Assembly (NCBI GenBank): GCA_015065455.1
Contig: SVQI01000011.1
Location: forward strand, 1-55,862
DNA: 55,862 nucleotides
Direction: 5' to 3'
From: Oscillospiraceae bacterium
Lineage (GTDB): Bacteria; Bacillota; Clostridia; Oscillospirales; CAG-272
Shown: in pieces, positions 42,892 to 50,188 of the stretch
Layout of the letters: the number at the start of each line of letters is the position of its first letter
How positions within the stretch are numbered: position 1 is the stretch's first letter
Position numbers and translations under genes: made by a program
The notes under the pieces: model-generated
Databases searched by the model: none
What the model was told of the DNA's origin: nothing
What the model saw: the letters and a program-made list of their open reading frames with translations, nothing else

Positions 42892-43127
42892 ACGTAAAAA
42901 ACACAGTACGCGGTACCACCTGAATTTGTATTTAGAATAAATACACACTCATAATGCTTGTAACGGAGCATAGACCCGTCGGATGCTACTTGCTTTACAA
43001 AAGCTTTCGTTCCGAGCTCAGCGGTGACACAAAATTACTTCAAATACGTTTTTTCAGCAAACCAAACGCTCTCTGTAAAGTGAAATGCAATTTCTTAATC
43101 CGCATCATAGCTTTAAATTATAATACT
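42865..43127 (-). promoter_or_regulatory. Valine T-box riboswitch leader
   Basis: The canonical T-box sequence AGGTGGTACCGCG is on the minus strand at 42921-42909, just before the terminator. Upstream, a Stem I-like region includes AGAGAG (near 43072) and, at 43028-43026, GTC in a TGTCACC context, which could be the valine specifier codon. The leader lies between a strong promoter and valS. Uncharged tRNA-Val pairing would promote valS expression. Specifier placement is inference. Confidence 0.9.
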
Positions 43128-43132
43128 TTGTT

Positions 43133-43161
43133 ATTATAACAAAGCCAAAAGCTTTTGTCAA
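43133..43161 (-). promoter_or_regulatory. Sigma-A promoter for the valS T-box leader
   Basis: On the minus strand TTGACA (43161-43156), 17-base spacer, TATAAT (43138-43133): a perfect consensus. Confidence 0.88.
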
Positions 43162-43327
43162 TGATTTTTAAATAATCTTTTATTATATAGGTAGAAAGCA
43201 AGAAAAAGAAAATAAAAAAACGTGCAGGGCACGTTTAAAAATAATATAAAAATCAGAGAAAAAACGAGAAAAAGTGAGATAATAGTGTTGTAAATTAAAA
43301 AAGTTTAAAAAAATTACGCAAAACCCC

Positions 43328-43356
43328 TTGACAGTGGTATATAGGTGTGTTATAAT
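43328..43356 (+). promoter_or_regulatory. Sigma-A promoter for rplM-rpsI
   Basis: TTGACA (43328-43333), 17-base spacer, TATAAT (43351-43356). The leader is about 60 bases and shows no L13-leader-like structure. Confidence 0.88.
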
Positions 43357-43422
43357 GGCAAGGTCGTAAATGACAGAATATGTAAAAAAATAATATTTAT
43401 AATAAATTTGGAGGAATTCTCA

Positions 43423-43857
43423 ATGTCAACTTTTATGGCAAAGAAAGAAACAGTTGAGCGTAAATGGTATATCATTGACGCAGCTGGAAAGCCCCTTGGT
43501 AAGACAGCAGTAACTGCTGCAACAATTTTGAGAGGCAAACACAGACCTGAATTTACACCTCACGTAGATTGCGGAGAATTTGTAATTGTTATCAATGCAG
43601 ATAAGGCAATCCTTACAGGTAAGAAACTCGATCAGAAATTCTACCGTCATCACTCCGGTTATGTCGGCGGTTTGAAGGAAGTTAGCTACCGTCACTTGAT
43701 GAGCACAAAGCCCGAAATGGCAATGACACTCGCAGTTAAGGGTATGCTTCCTCATAACTCAATCGGCGCAAAAGCTATCACACGTCTTAAGGTATATGCA
43801 GGTGACAAGCACAATCACGAAGCTCAGCAGCCTGTAGAATACAAAATAGGCGAATAA
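43423..43857 (+). CDS. rplM: Large ribosomal subunit protein L13
   Basis: A 144-residue L13: [19 protein letters not shown], the [15 protein letters not shown] block, and [15 protein letters not shown] precedes the ATG at 43423; a longer frame back to 43345 runs over the promoter and is discarded. Codon usage is strongly biased, as for ribosomal proteins. Confidence 0.97.
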   Translation: MSTFMAKKETVERKWYIIDAAGKPLGKTAVTAATILRGKHRPEFTPHVDCGEFVIVINADKAILTGKKLDQKFYRHHSGYVGGLKEVSYRHLMSTKPEMAMTLAVKGMLPHNSIGAKAITRLKVYAGDKHNHEAQQPVEYKIGE

Positions 43858-43872
43858 TAGGAAAGGAAGTAA

Positions 43873-44280
43873 ATGACGATGTATACAAGTGCTAAACCTT
43901 ATTTCTACGGCACAGGTAGAAGAAAGAGCTCTGTTGCAAGAGTAAGAATCGTACCCGGCACAGGTGCTATTACAATAAACGGCCGTTCTATCGATGAATA
44001 TTTCGGTCTTGAAACACTTAAGCTTATCGTAAACCAGCCCTTTGGCGTAACAGAAACAGTTGGTAAGTTTGATATCATCTGTAACGTACGCGGCGGTGGT
44101 TTCTCCGGTCAGGCAGGCGCAATCCGTCACGGCCTTTCCAGAGCGCTTCTTCAGGCTGACGAAGCTTACAGACCTGCACTCAAGAAGGCAGGCTTCCTCA
44201 CACGTGACTCACGTATGAAGGAAAGAAAGAAATACGGTCTCAAAGCTGCACGTCGTGCAAGCCAGTTCTCCAAGAGATAA
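43873..44280 (+). CDS. rpsI: Small ribosomal subunit protein S9
   Basis: A 135-residue S9: [17 protein letters not shown] start, [14 protein letters not shown] loop, and the basic end [10 protein letters not shown] that reaches the P-site tRNA. It follows rplM by 15 bases in the universal L13-S9 operon. An alternative ATG two codons on (43879) has more usual spacing from AAGGAAG. Confidence 0.97.
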   Translation: MTMYTSAKPYFYGTGRRKSSVARVRIVPGTGAITINGRSIDEYFGLETLKLIVNQPFGVTETVGKFDIICNVRGGGFSGQAGAIRHGLSRALLQADEAYRPALKKAGFLTRDSRMKERKKYGLKAARRASQFSKR

Positions 44281-44303
44281 TTACAGCCTTACGGCGATTA
44301 TCA

Positions 44304-44339
44304 AAAAACCTCGAAAACAAATCGTTTTCGAGGTTTTTT
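44304..44339 (+). terminator. Intrinsic terminator after rpsI
   Basis: Stem AACCTCGAAAAC (44307-44318) with GTTTTCGAGGTT (44324-44335), T-run to 44339. Confidence 0.9.
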
Positions 44340-44372
44340 ATGTTATAGTCATTTTACTCGTGATAACTGTAA

Positions 44373-45032
44373 TTATTGATAAAAACATTGTAAATTACTG
44401 ACATAATAATACATCGTTATAAGTCCTGCACTGAGCAAAGCGCCGCCGATAATATCGGTAAGCCAATGAACCCCTGAAATGAGTCTTCCGATTACCATAA
44501 AAGCAGTAAAAGTAATAATCAAAAAAGCAATACATTTCTTTAATGCTTTATTATGTATACGGTTGTTAAGTTGCATCAAAGATGTCGGCATTACACACAT
44601 TACGAGCATTGTAGTTGATGACGGATAAGATGCTTCTAAAATCCCATTAATCAATACGGGACGGTAATTTATAACTAATATTTCAAATAGAATGAACAGC
44701 GCCATTACAACGATATAGAATCCACCAAGAATAAAAATACTGTAATCAACTTTTTTTATACTCTTGTGTTTAATCCATTGTATAAGGCCGAGTAACGCAA
44801 AGCCGATTATAAAACAAAAGGGAATCAGACTTAACCAATCTGTAATGATATATAGGCGCATATTAATACCCGTAAGATTATGAAAGAAACCGTTAACAAG
44901 TGCAAATCCTACTTCTGACTCTTTCGGTCCGATTTTCCTAACGTCAACGAAACAAATAAGTATAGTCCACAATACAAATGCAAAAATAAGAAGCAGAGCA
45001 ATAAAAAAATATTTTTGATTTTCTTTTTTCAT
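44373..45032 (-). CDS. PAP2-superfamily membrane protein with altered catalytic motifs
   Basis: A 219-residue protein with about six membrane helices and the PAP2 (type 2 phosphatidic-acid phosphatase) layout. The third motif is intact (GRLISGVHWLTD: Arg, His nucleophile, Asp). The first motif lacks its Lys (Glu seven residues before the RP of NYRPV), and the second reads YPSSTT where PSGH is usual, so the acid/base His is missing. It may still bind a lipid phosphate; activity is doubtful. Strong ribosome site AGGAAGG lies inside a large inverted repeat. Confidence 0.78.
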   Translation of the reverse strand: MKKENQKYFFIALLLIFAFVLWTILICFVDVRKIGPKESEVGFALVNGFFHNLTGINMRLYIITDWLSLIPFCFIIGFALLGLIQWIKHKSIKKVDYSIFILGGFYIVVMALFILFEILVINYRPVLINGILEASYPSSTTMLVMCVMPTSLMQLNNRIHNKALKKCIAFLIITFTAFMVIGRLISGVHWLTDIIGGALLSAGLITMYYYVSNLQCFYQ

Positions 45033-45039
45033 GATAAAA

Positions 45040-45094
45040 AACCTTCCTGTATATTGTATTTGGCATTAGCCTGAACACACTATACAGGAAGGTT
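45040..45094 (-). promoter_or_regulatory. Inverted repeat that hides the ribosome site of the PAP2-like gene
   Basis: A perfect 14-bp inverted repeat (45040-45053 and 45081-45094; arm AACCTTCCTGTATA) with a 27-base loop. On the minus strand the downstream arm contains AGGAAGG, the ribosome site of the gene starting at 45032, and ends in a T-run (GGTTTTTT). It can act as a terminator/attenuator after the XRE gene or as a translation-blocking stem. Confidence 0.7.
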
Positions 45095-45141
45095 AGAATT
45101 CATACAAGAAACGGTGTATCACATAAACGATACCTTTCGTA

Positions 45142-45747
45142 TCATTGCTTATTTGTAAGCATTAAAGCTTTTATAATCAGGAATACAAATAAAAATGAAG
45201 CAGCATAAGGTTGTGAGCTTATAATAAATAGGAGCACGCCCACTGTATTCAATATTAAGGATACAAAACGTTTAATTTTTTTCCAAAACTTATAATTGAA
45301 GTTTTGTAGAGCAAGAGTAAAAATTCCAAATATGATAGTTCCAATTATCACAACGTAATAGCCTATCTTCAGATACGATGCAATTTTACTTAAGGATAAT
45401 AGGGATACTTCTTGTATAATACCGTTTTCTTTTTGAGCAAAGAAGGGCAGAAAGAGAAACATTATTACACTCAGGTCAAGCAAGCCAAATACAAGGTCGC
45501 GCAAATAATTTTCCTTTTGTTTGTTATCATGCTCGGCTATTGTAAGTAATTCATTGCCTGAAAGAAGTTCGTCTATCGTTATTGAAAAGAAATTTGCTAT
45601 TGCTTTCAAAGAGTCTATATTGGGGTATCCTCTGCCTGACTCCCATTTTGAAATTGCTGTTCTTGATACGTAGAGCATATCTGCAAGTTCTTCTTGGGTA
45701 AGACCTTTCTGTTTTCGTAATTCTTGTAATTTTTCATTAAATTCCAT
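45142..45747 (-). CDS. XRE-family HTH regulator with membrane domain
   Basis: A 201-residue protein: residues 4-60 are a Cro/CI-type HTH (LQELRKQKGLTQEELADML, VSRTAISKWESGRG), followed by a linker and about four hydrophobic segments (roughly 85-105, 125-150 and 165-198). Membrane-anchored XRE regulators of this build are common in clostridia. It is placed between bioY and the PAP2-like gene; it may control the latter. The start at 45747 is chosen over one eight codons upstream because homologues begin at MEFNEKLQELR. Confidence 0.85.
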   Translation of the reverse strand: MEFNEKLQELRKQKGLTQEELADMLYVSRTAISKWESGRGYPNIDSLKAIANFFSITIDELLSGNELLTIAEHDNKQKENYLRDLVFGLLDLSVIMFLFLPFFAQKENGIIQEVSLLSLSKIASYLKIGYYVVIIGTIIFGIFTLALQNFNYKFWKKIKRFVSLILNTVGVLLFIISSQPYAASFLFVFLIIKALMLTNKQ

Positions 45748-45799
45748 AGTAAACACTCTTTCAATCGACAAAATAAAACTAAAAAAAGGGATTTAAATT

Positions 45800-46333
45800 T
45801 TATCGTACTAATTTTTTTAGTTTATTTCCCAGAATAACGGATATATATATTTTCAGTAAATCGGGAATAATGTAGGGAACTATACAAAGAAGTATAGCTT
45901 TATAAAAAGTAATTGTATTGCCATTTTGAAAATATACCAACGAAAAATGTAGAGCTCCAATAATATAGCAAATAACTAATCCGCAAAGCAGAGAAATAAA
46001 CTGTATATATTTTTTGCAGCCGAGTCGTTCAAATAATAGGAAGATTATTCCGACAAACAATAGCCCGAATATGTATCCGCCGTTTAAACCAAAAAGTACG
46101 CCTACTCCGCCACTGCCGCCTGAAAATACAGGTAGACCGACTGTACCCAATAATATATAAAGTATAATTGACAGCGTTCCTTTTTTTCCGCCAAGATAAA
46201 TAAGCGAGAGAAAAACACCAAACGTCTGGAGAGTAAACGGTACGACAGACGGAACGCATATCCAAGCGCAAGCTGATATAAAGACAGTAAAAAGCGCTAT
46301 AGTTACTAAATTCTTTGTGTTATTTTCTTTCAT
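45800..46333 (-). CDS. bioY: Biotin transporter BioY (ECF S component)
   Basis: A 177-residue protein with six helices. The BioY markers seen are VPFTLQTFGVFL, ILLGTVGLPVFSGGSGGVGVLFG (in parts) and GGYIFGLL. It binds biotin and works with a shared ECF energising module coded elsewhere. TTGGAG precedes the ATG; a promoter sits 27 bases further up. No BirA box was recognised. Confidence 0.93.
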   Translation of the reverse strand: MKENNTKNLVTIALFTVFISACAWICVPSVVPFTLQTFGVFLSLIYLGGKKGTLSIILYILLGTVGLPVFSGGSGGVGVLFGLNGGYIFGLLFVGIIFLLFERLGCKKYIQFISLLCGLVICYIIGALHFSLVYFQNGNTITFYKAILLCIVPYIIPDLLKIYISVILGNKLKKLVR

Positions 46334-46359
46334 ACAAACTCCAAATAAAATATGACAGT

Positions 46360-46388
46360 ATTATATCACAATAATAATAAAAATGCAA
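46360..46388 (-). promoter_or_regulatory. Sigma-A promoter for bioY
   Basis: On the minus strand TTGCAT (46388-46383), 17-base spacer, TATAAT (46365-46360). Confidence 0.65.
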
Positions 46389-46464
46389 AAGTATACAAAT
46401 ATATTTATTTTTTGATTTAAATATGGTATAGTATATCGTGATATTACATATTAGGAAGAAATAT

Positions 46465-47154
46465 ATGAACAACAAAGAAAGATTAAAGAAGGCATTTAAA
46501 CTGACCATACCCGTTCTTACGGGATATATATGTCTCGGAATTGGATTTGGTATAATACTTGAAGCAAAAGGCTACGGTTTATTGTGGGCGTTTTGTATGG
46601 GGCTGTTTATATATGCAGGCTCAATGCAATACGTTGCTGTTGATTTGATTTCGGGCGGAGCATCGCTTATAGCTACGGCTCTTACAACCTTGATGGTAAA
46701 TGCAAGGCATTTGTTTTACGGTGTTTCAATGATAGAAAAATATAAGGGAACAGGGAAGAAAAAGCCGTATCTGATGATGTCTTTGACAGATGAAACTTAC
46801 TCTCTTGTTGTTTCCGACAATACGAATGATAAACGTCTGTATTTTTTCATATCTCTGTTCAATCACTGTTACTGGGTTGTTGGTTGTACGTTGGGTTCGT
46901 TAATAGGTTCAGTTTTGAACTTCAATACAAATGGTGTAGAGTTTGTATTAACAGCGTTATTTGTAACTGTTTTTGTTGAACAGTGGCTGACATCAAAAAA
47001 TCATATTTCTGCTATAATCGGTGTTTTATCAAGCGTTGTATGCTTAGTTTTATTTGGCAAGGACTATTTTCTTATTCCTTCTATGGTTGTAATAACCGTT
47101 GTATTAACTTTGTTTAGAAAATATACAGTAAGCGGGGTGGATAATAATGATTAA
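46465..47154 (+). CDS. azlC: AzlC-family branched-chain amino acid exporter, large subunit (pair 1)
   Basis: A 229-residue membrane protein with the AzlC pattern: GYICLGIGFGIILEAKG, YAGSMQYVAVDLI and LMVNARHLFYG. AzlC/AzlD pairs export branched-chain amino acids or analogues. AGGAAG precedes the ATG at 46465; the frame runs further up without a ribosome site. Its end overlaps the azlD start by 8 bases. The promoter is weak by eye (AT-rich divergent spacer with bioY). Confidence 0.88.
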   Translation: MNNKERLKKAFKLTIPVLTGYICLGIGFGIILEAKGYGLLWAFCMGLFIYAGSMQYVAVDLISGGASLIATALTTLMVNARHLFYGVSMIEKYKGTGKKKPYLMMSLTDETYSLVVSDNTNDKRLYFFISLFNHCYWVVGCTLGSLIGSVLNFNTNGVEFVLTALFVTVFVEQWLTSKNHISAIIGVLSSVVCLVLFGKDYFLIPSMVVITVVLTLFRKYTVSGVDNND

Positions 47155-47470
47155 TTACCGTGCTGTATTGATGATTGTTATAATATCAGTAATCACTATG
47201 ATGTTACGTATAATCCCGTTTCTTATTTTTGAGAAAAGGAAGACTCCGGAGTTTGTCGTATATTTAGGAAAAGTATTACCGTACGCAATTATGGGTATGT
47301 TGGTTGTATATTGTTTGAGAGGGACGTCTTTTGTTACAAACCCTTACGGAATTCCGGAGATTGTTTCTGTTCTTATTGTTGTATTGGTACATATATGGAA
47401 AAGAAATACGCTTTTAAGTATATTAACGGGAACTTTGTCGTATATGATGTTTGTTCAGTTTGTTTTTTAA
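47147..47470 (+). CDS. azlD: AzlD-family branched-chain amino acid exporter, small subunit (pair 1)
   Basis: A 107-residue protein with about three helices and the AzlD marker PYAIMGMLVVYCLRGT. GGGGTGG precedes the ATG inside azlC. Partner of the 46465-47154 protein. Ends at a bidirectional terminator facing the second AzlCD pair. Confidence 0.85.
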   Translation: MINYRAVLMIVIISVITMMLRIIPFLIFEKRKTPEFVVYLGKVLPYAIMGMLVVYCLRGTSFVTNPYGIPEIVSVLIVVLVHIWKRNTLLSILTGTLSYMMFVQFVF

Positions 47471-47478
47471 ACCAAATA

Positions 47479-47517
47479 AAAAACGATAGATTTTGTTTTT
47501 TAAAATCTATCGTTTTT
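47479..47517 (+). terminator. Bidirectional terminator between the two AzlCD pairs
   Basis: Long A/T-ended stem AAAAACGATAGATTTT (47479-47494) with its complement at 47502-47517, loop about 7 bases. The A-run and T-run serve both strands. Confidence 0.85.
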
Positions 47518-47520
47518 TGC

Positions 47521-47829
47521 TTATATAATAAATAATTCTAAAATCAAAACAACCGTACAGCAAGAAACAGCTGTTTTGAAAAGGTCAAAACCAAACCACG
47601 CCACAAGTATTCCAACTATCAATGCGAGGATGCCTGAGTACGTACTCTGTGTTGCATGTATAATTGCAGGAAACGTCATAACGGCAAGCGTGACGTAGGG
47701 AACGTAATAAAGAAATGATTTTAAAAATTTATTTTTTATCTGTTTTCGGATAAGTGTCAAAGGAAGAACTCTGATAAGATACGTAACGACTGCCATTACG
47801 GCAATGTAGATATATATATTTCCGCTCAT
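47521..47829 (-). CDS. azlD: AzlD-family small subunit (pair 2)
   Basis: A 102-residue protein with three helices: YLIRVLPLTLIRK and the conserved VPYVTLAVMTFPAII. It follows azlC (pair 2) by 5 bases. It differs clearly from the AzlD at 47147, so this is a second system and not a copy of the first. Confidence 0.85.
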   Translation of the reverse strand: MSGNIYIYIAVMAVVTYLIRVLPLTLIRKQIKNKFLKSFLYYVPYVTLAVMTFPAIIHATQSTYSGILALIVGILVAWFGFDLFKTAVSCCTVVLILELFII

Positions 47830-47834
47830 ATTGA

Positions 47835-48581
47835 TTATTCCTCCTCGTCGTCGTTTTTAGGGAAGAGAATTGAAGCTATTGTAGCTATAATAACAGTGAG
47901 AATAATTGTTCTCGTTCCCTCAGAAAGATTAGATATTATCGGCAATACCGAACACAGATAACTGAGAATAAAGCAAACTAAAATAAGTAAAGCTATTATT
48001 CTATTTTTTCTTGCGGGTGGTATTATGATGGCAAGAAACATTCCGTATAGTGCGACACTAAAAGCGCTGACAAGTCGTAAGGGAAGTATATTACCCGCGA
48101 TAATGCCAAGAGCAGTACCGATTGCCCAGCCATTTGTCGCAACGAACATAGCACCATACGTGTAGTTTGGATTTATGTAGCCCTCTCTTGCAATTGTAAT
48201 TCCGAATAATTCATCGGTTATACAAAATGAAAGACCCATTCTGTGCCATATTGAGAGCCCCGGTTCTGTACGTTGACTTATTGCACAGCTCATAAGCATA
48301 TATCTTGCATTTGCAATAAGAGTTCCAAATGCCATTTCAAGATATACAGCGTGGGCTGCTATCAGAGTGAAACCTACATATTCTCCTGCAGAGGCATTAC
48401 AAAGTAAGCTCGTAATCAAGCCTTGAATAGCTGTCAGTCCTGCTTTTTTTGCGGCAATGCCAAGAGAAAAAGCTACAGCAAGATATCCGAGTCCGATCGG
48501 AATACCGTCTTTCATACCATTAAGAAAAACTTTTCTGTTTTTTGTGTGTTTTAGTGAATATTTTGATAATGTGGAATTCAT
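47835..48581 (-). CDS. azlC: AzlC-family large subunit (pair 2)
   Basis: A 248-residue membrane protein: GIPIGLGYLAVAFSLGIAAKKAG, LLCNASAGEYVGFTLI, LIANARYMLMS and FCITDELFGI. These are classic AzlC blocks, closer to textbook AzlC than pair 1. CGGAG precedes the ATG. Ends in an acidic tail (KNDDEEE). Confidence 0.9.
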   Translation of the reverse strand: MNSTLSKYSLKHTKNRKVFLNGMKDGIPIGLGYLAVAFSLGIAAKKAGLTAIQGLITSLLCNASAGEYVGFTLIAAHAVYLEMAFGTLIANARYMLMSCAISQRTEPGLSIWHRMGLSFCITDELFGITIAREGYINPNYTYGAMFVATNGWAIGTALGIIAGNILPLRLVSAFSVALYGMFLAIIIPPARKNRIIALLILVCFILSYLCSVLPIISNLSEGTRTIILTVIIATIASILFPKNDDEEE

Positions 48582-48599
48582 TTTTTGCTCCGAGAAAAA

Positions 48600-49004
48600 T
48601 TATAACGTGATAAATTCAATAATACCCATGTTTCTGACTACTGTAAAGACAATACATAATATGAAAACTATCGGATAAAATACTTTTTCAAAAAGAGTAT
48701 TTTTTGTTTCACCGGATTTTACGTATATTATAGCTTTATACACGACTAATGATACAAAAAATGGGAGGAGTGATAATACCAGAATATTATAACGCGCAGC
48801 TTTTACAAAATCAAGACTGAATAACGCCATAAACATTCGCGAGATTCCGCAGCCGGGACAACGAAGCCCTGTAATTTTTTTGAATATACAAGGTATTCCG
48901 ATACCTGTAATCAATACAAAGAAATAGTATAACAAAAGTATAACCAATACAGGTAATGTGTTTTTTATTAAAATGATTATTCGTTCTTTTTGTTCTTTTT
49001 TCAT
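48600..49004 (-). CDS. DUF2752 membrane protein
   Basis: A 134-residue protein with three helices (about 13-33, 68-90 and 108-130) and the DUF2752 hallmark LRCPGCGISRMFMALF. The CPGCG-R box suggests metal or redox chemistry at the membrane face; function unknown. TTGGAG precedes the start. 18 bases before azlC (pair 2), so likely cotranscribed. Confidence 0.88.
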   Translation of the reverse strand: MKKEQKERIIILIKNTLPVLVILLLYYFFVLITGIGIPCIFKKITGLRCPGCGISRMFMALFSLDFVKAARYNILVLSLLPFFVSLVVYKAIIYVKSGETKNTLFEKVFYPIVFILCIVFTVVRNMGIIEFITL

Positions 49005-49018
49005 AGCTCCAAATAAAC

Positions 49019-49042
49019 GGCGACACGTTTATTCGTGCCGCC
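49019..49042 (-). terminator. Hairpin between the zinc-ribbon gene and DUF2752
   Basis: On the minus strand GGCGGCACG (49042-49034) pairs with CGTGTCGCC (49027-49019), one G-U; short T-rich tail. Also overlaps the leader of the DUF2752 gene. Confidence 0.6.
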
Positions 49043-49055
49043 TTTAATGTTATCT

Positions 49056-49511
49056 TTAATCTTCAGTAGTAATATGTTCAGCAACCCAACGGTAGAGTCT
49101 GGGAGTAACCCAAAAACTGTAGATACCGCAAGTAATAATTGTAAGTATCAACCATTTTATCCAGTTAGTAAACAAGCTTCCGCCTGTACCGTTAAATTTA
49201 AGCCTTTTACCATTGATAATGGTATGACCAATAATAAAGTCCATCATATAGCACAGAGCCCAAGGTGTAGCAATACCGCAAGTAAAAGATATTATTAAGC
49301 TTGCAACAATAGAGTTAACAATGGTGTCAAGAACACCGCCATCCCATGTTGATTTTTTTACGTCGGGTGCCTGATAAGAGATGTTTTGAGTAAAATTCGG
49401 AGTAGTGTTATTTGCATTTGCGAATCCTTGAGTCTGGTTAGCTGTTCCGCAAGAGGGGCAAAAACCTACATTGTCGTTTAACTGTGTTCCGCATTTAGAA
49501 CAAAAAGCCAT
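49056..49511 (-). CDS. Zinc-ribbon membrane protein with DUF898/YjgN-like domain
   Basis: A 151-residue protein. Residues 3-23 form a zinc ribbon (FCSKCGTQL and GFCPSCGTA); an Asn/Thr/Gln-rich linker follows; then two or three helices with ATPWALCYMMDFIIGHTIING, LKFNGTGGSLFTNWIKWLI and CGIYSFWVTPRLYRWVAEH (shown in parts of at most 20), typical of DUF898-like proteins. Function unknown. GGGAG precedes the ATG. Confidence 0.78.
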   Translation of the reverse strand: MAFCSKCGTQLNDNVGFCPSCGTANQTQGFANANNTTPNFTQNISYQAPDVKKSTWDGGVLDTIVNSIVASLIISFTCGIATPWALCYMMDFIIGHTIINGKRLKFNGTGGSLFTNWIKWLILTIITCGIYSFWVTPRLYRWVAEHITTED

Positions 49512-49544
49512 AAAATCACTCCCGTTTGTTTATTTTACATAATA

Positions 49545-49573
49545 AATATAACATTTATTAATAATGTTGTCAA
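49545..49573 (-). promoter_or_regulatory. Sigma-A promoter for the zinc-ribbon gene
   Basis: On the minus strand TTGACA (49573-49568), 17-base spacer, TATATT (49550-49545). Confidence 0.7.
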
Positions 49574-49625
49574 TAATTCGAAGTGTTTTTGTAATAATAA
49601 ATCATATATTGTCATAAAGTATAAC

Positions 49626-49660
49626 AAAAAAATAACTGCCTCTCATAAATTGAAAGGCAG
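49626..49660 (-). terminator. Terminator after the small membrane protein gene
   Basis: On the minus strand CTGCCTTTC (49660-49652) pairs with GAGAGGCAG (49644-49636), one mismatch, then a T-run 49632-49626. Confidence 0.8.
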
Positions 49661-49680
49661 AGTTTTAGATTTTCTTGTGA

Positions 49681-49917
49681 TTATTTAATTACTTTTACAA
49701 AAACAAGAATGGAAAGCACAATACCAACAAAGGCATAAAGGCCAACCAAAGAGCCTGCAAGACCAAAAATAAATCCGATTATGGGGAGCTTGGAAAGCAA
49801 TCCGATAACAACTCCGCAAACTACGTCAATTAGTACGTAAACAATAAGTGAAACGATAAATGCATAAAGTTCATCGGATTTAAACGCGCGGGGAAAATAT
49901 TTCTTTAAAATATCCAT
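49681..49917 (-). CDS. Small two-helix membrane protein
   Basis: A 78-residue protein: a charged start (MDILKKYFPRAFKSDELYAF) and two helices with Gly residues (about 20-42 and 48-76, containing GFIFGLAGSLVGLYAFVGIV). The ATG at 49917 follows AAGGAG; a longer frame to 49992 has none and would begin upstream of the promoter. Function unknown; similar small proteins sit near zinc-ribbon proteins in gut Firmicutes, but I cannot verify a family. Confidence 0.72.
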   Translation of the reverse strand: MDILKKYFPRAFKSDELYAFIVSLIVYVLIDVVCGVVIGLLSKLPIIGFIFGLAGSLVGLYAFVGIVLSILVFVKVIK

Positions 49918-49983
49918 TTTAGAAAACTCCTTTACATTATTAGCAATCTGCTTGTTACCACAGAATTGCTTATTCTTTATTTT

Positions 49984-50012
49984 ATTATACAATTTGTTTA
50001 AAAAAATGTCAA
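49984..50012 (-). promoter_or_regulatory. Sigma-A promoter for the small membrane protein
   Basis: On the minus strand TTGACA (50012-50007), 17-base spacer, TATAAT (49989-49984), perfect consensus. Confidence 0.88.
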
Positions 50013-50084
50013 CTATTTACAGTTGTAAAAGTAATACGTTATATGTAGTGTGTTATGTAAATTTCGGAAAATAATAAAGCAGTG

Positions 50085-50113
50085 TTGAAAAATGTAAAAA
50101 CATGTGGTATCAT
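50085..50113 (+). promoter_or_regulatory. Candidate promoter for the CAP-domain lipoprotein
   Basis: TTGAAA (50085-50090), 17-base spacer, TATCAT (50108-50113), about 75 bases before the ATG. Confidence 0.5.
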
Positions 50114-50188
50114 AGTAAAGCTGCGACAGTGAAAAGAATGAATTGAGCAGCCATATTGTTGTAATATATTATAAGGAGGACAAGAAAA

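Noticed and set aside
43218..43236. Isolated hairpin AAACGTGC/GCACGTTT between the valS and rplM promoters
   Set aside because: Perfect 8-bp stem but no gene ends here on either strand and the tails are A/T mixed; possibly a fossil terminator, not enough to call.
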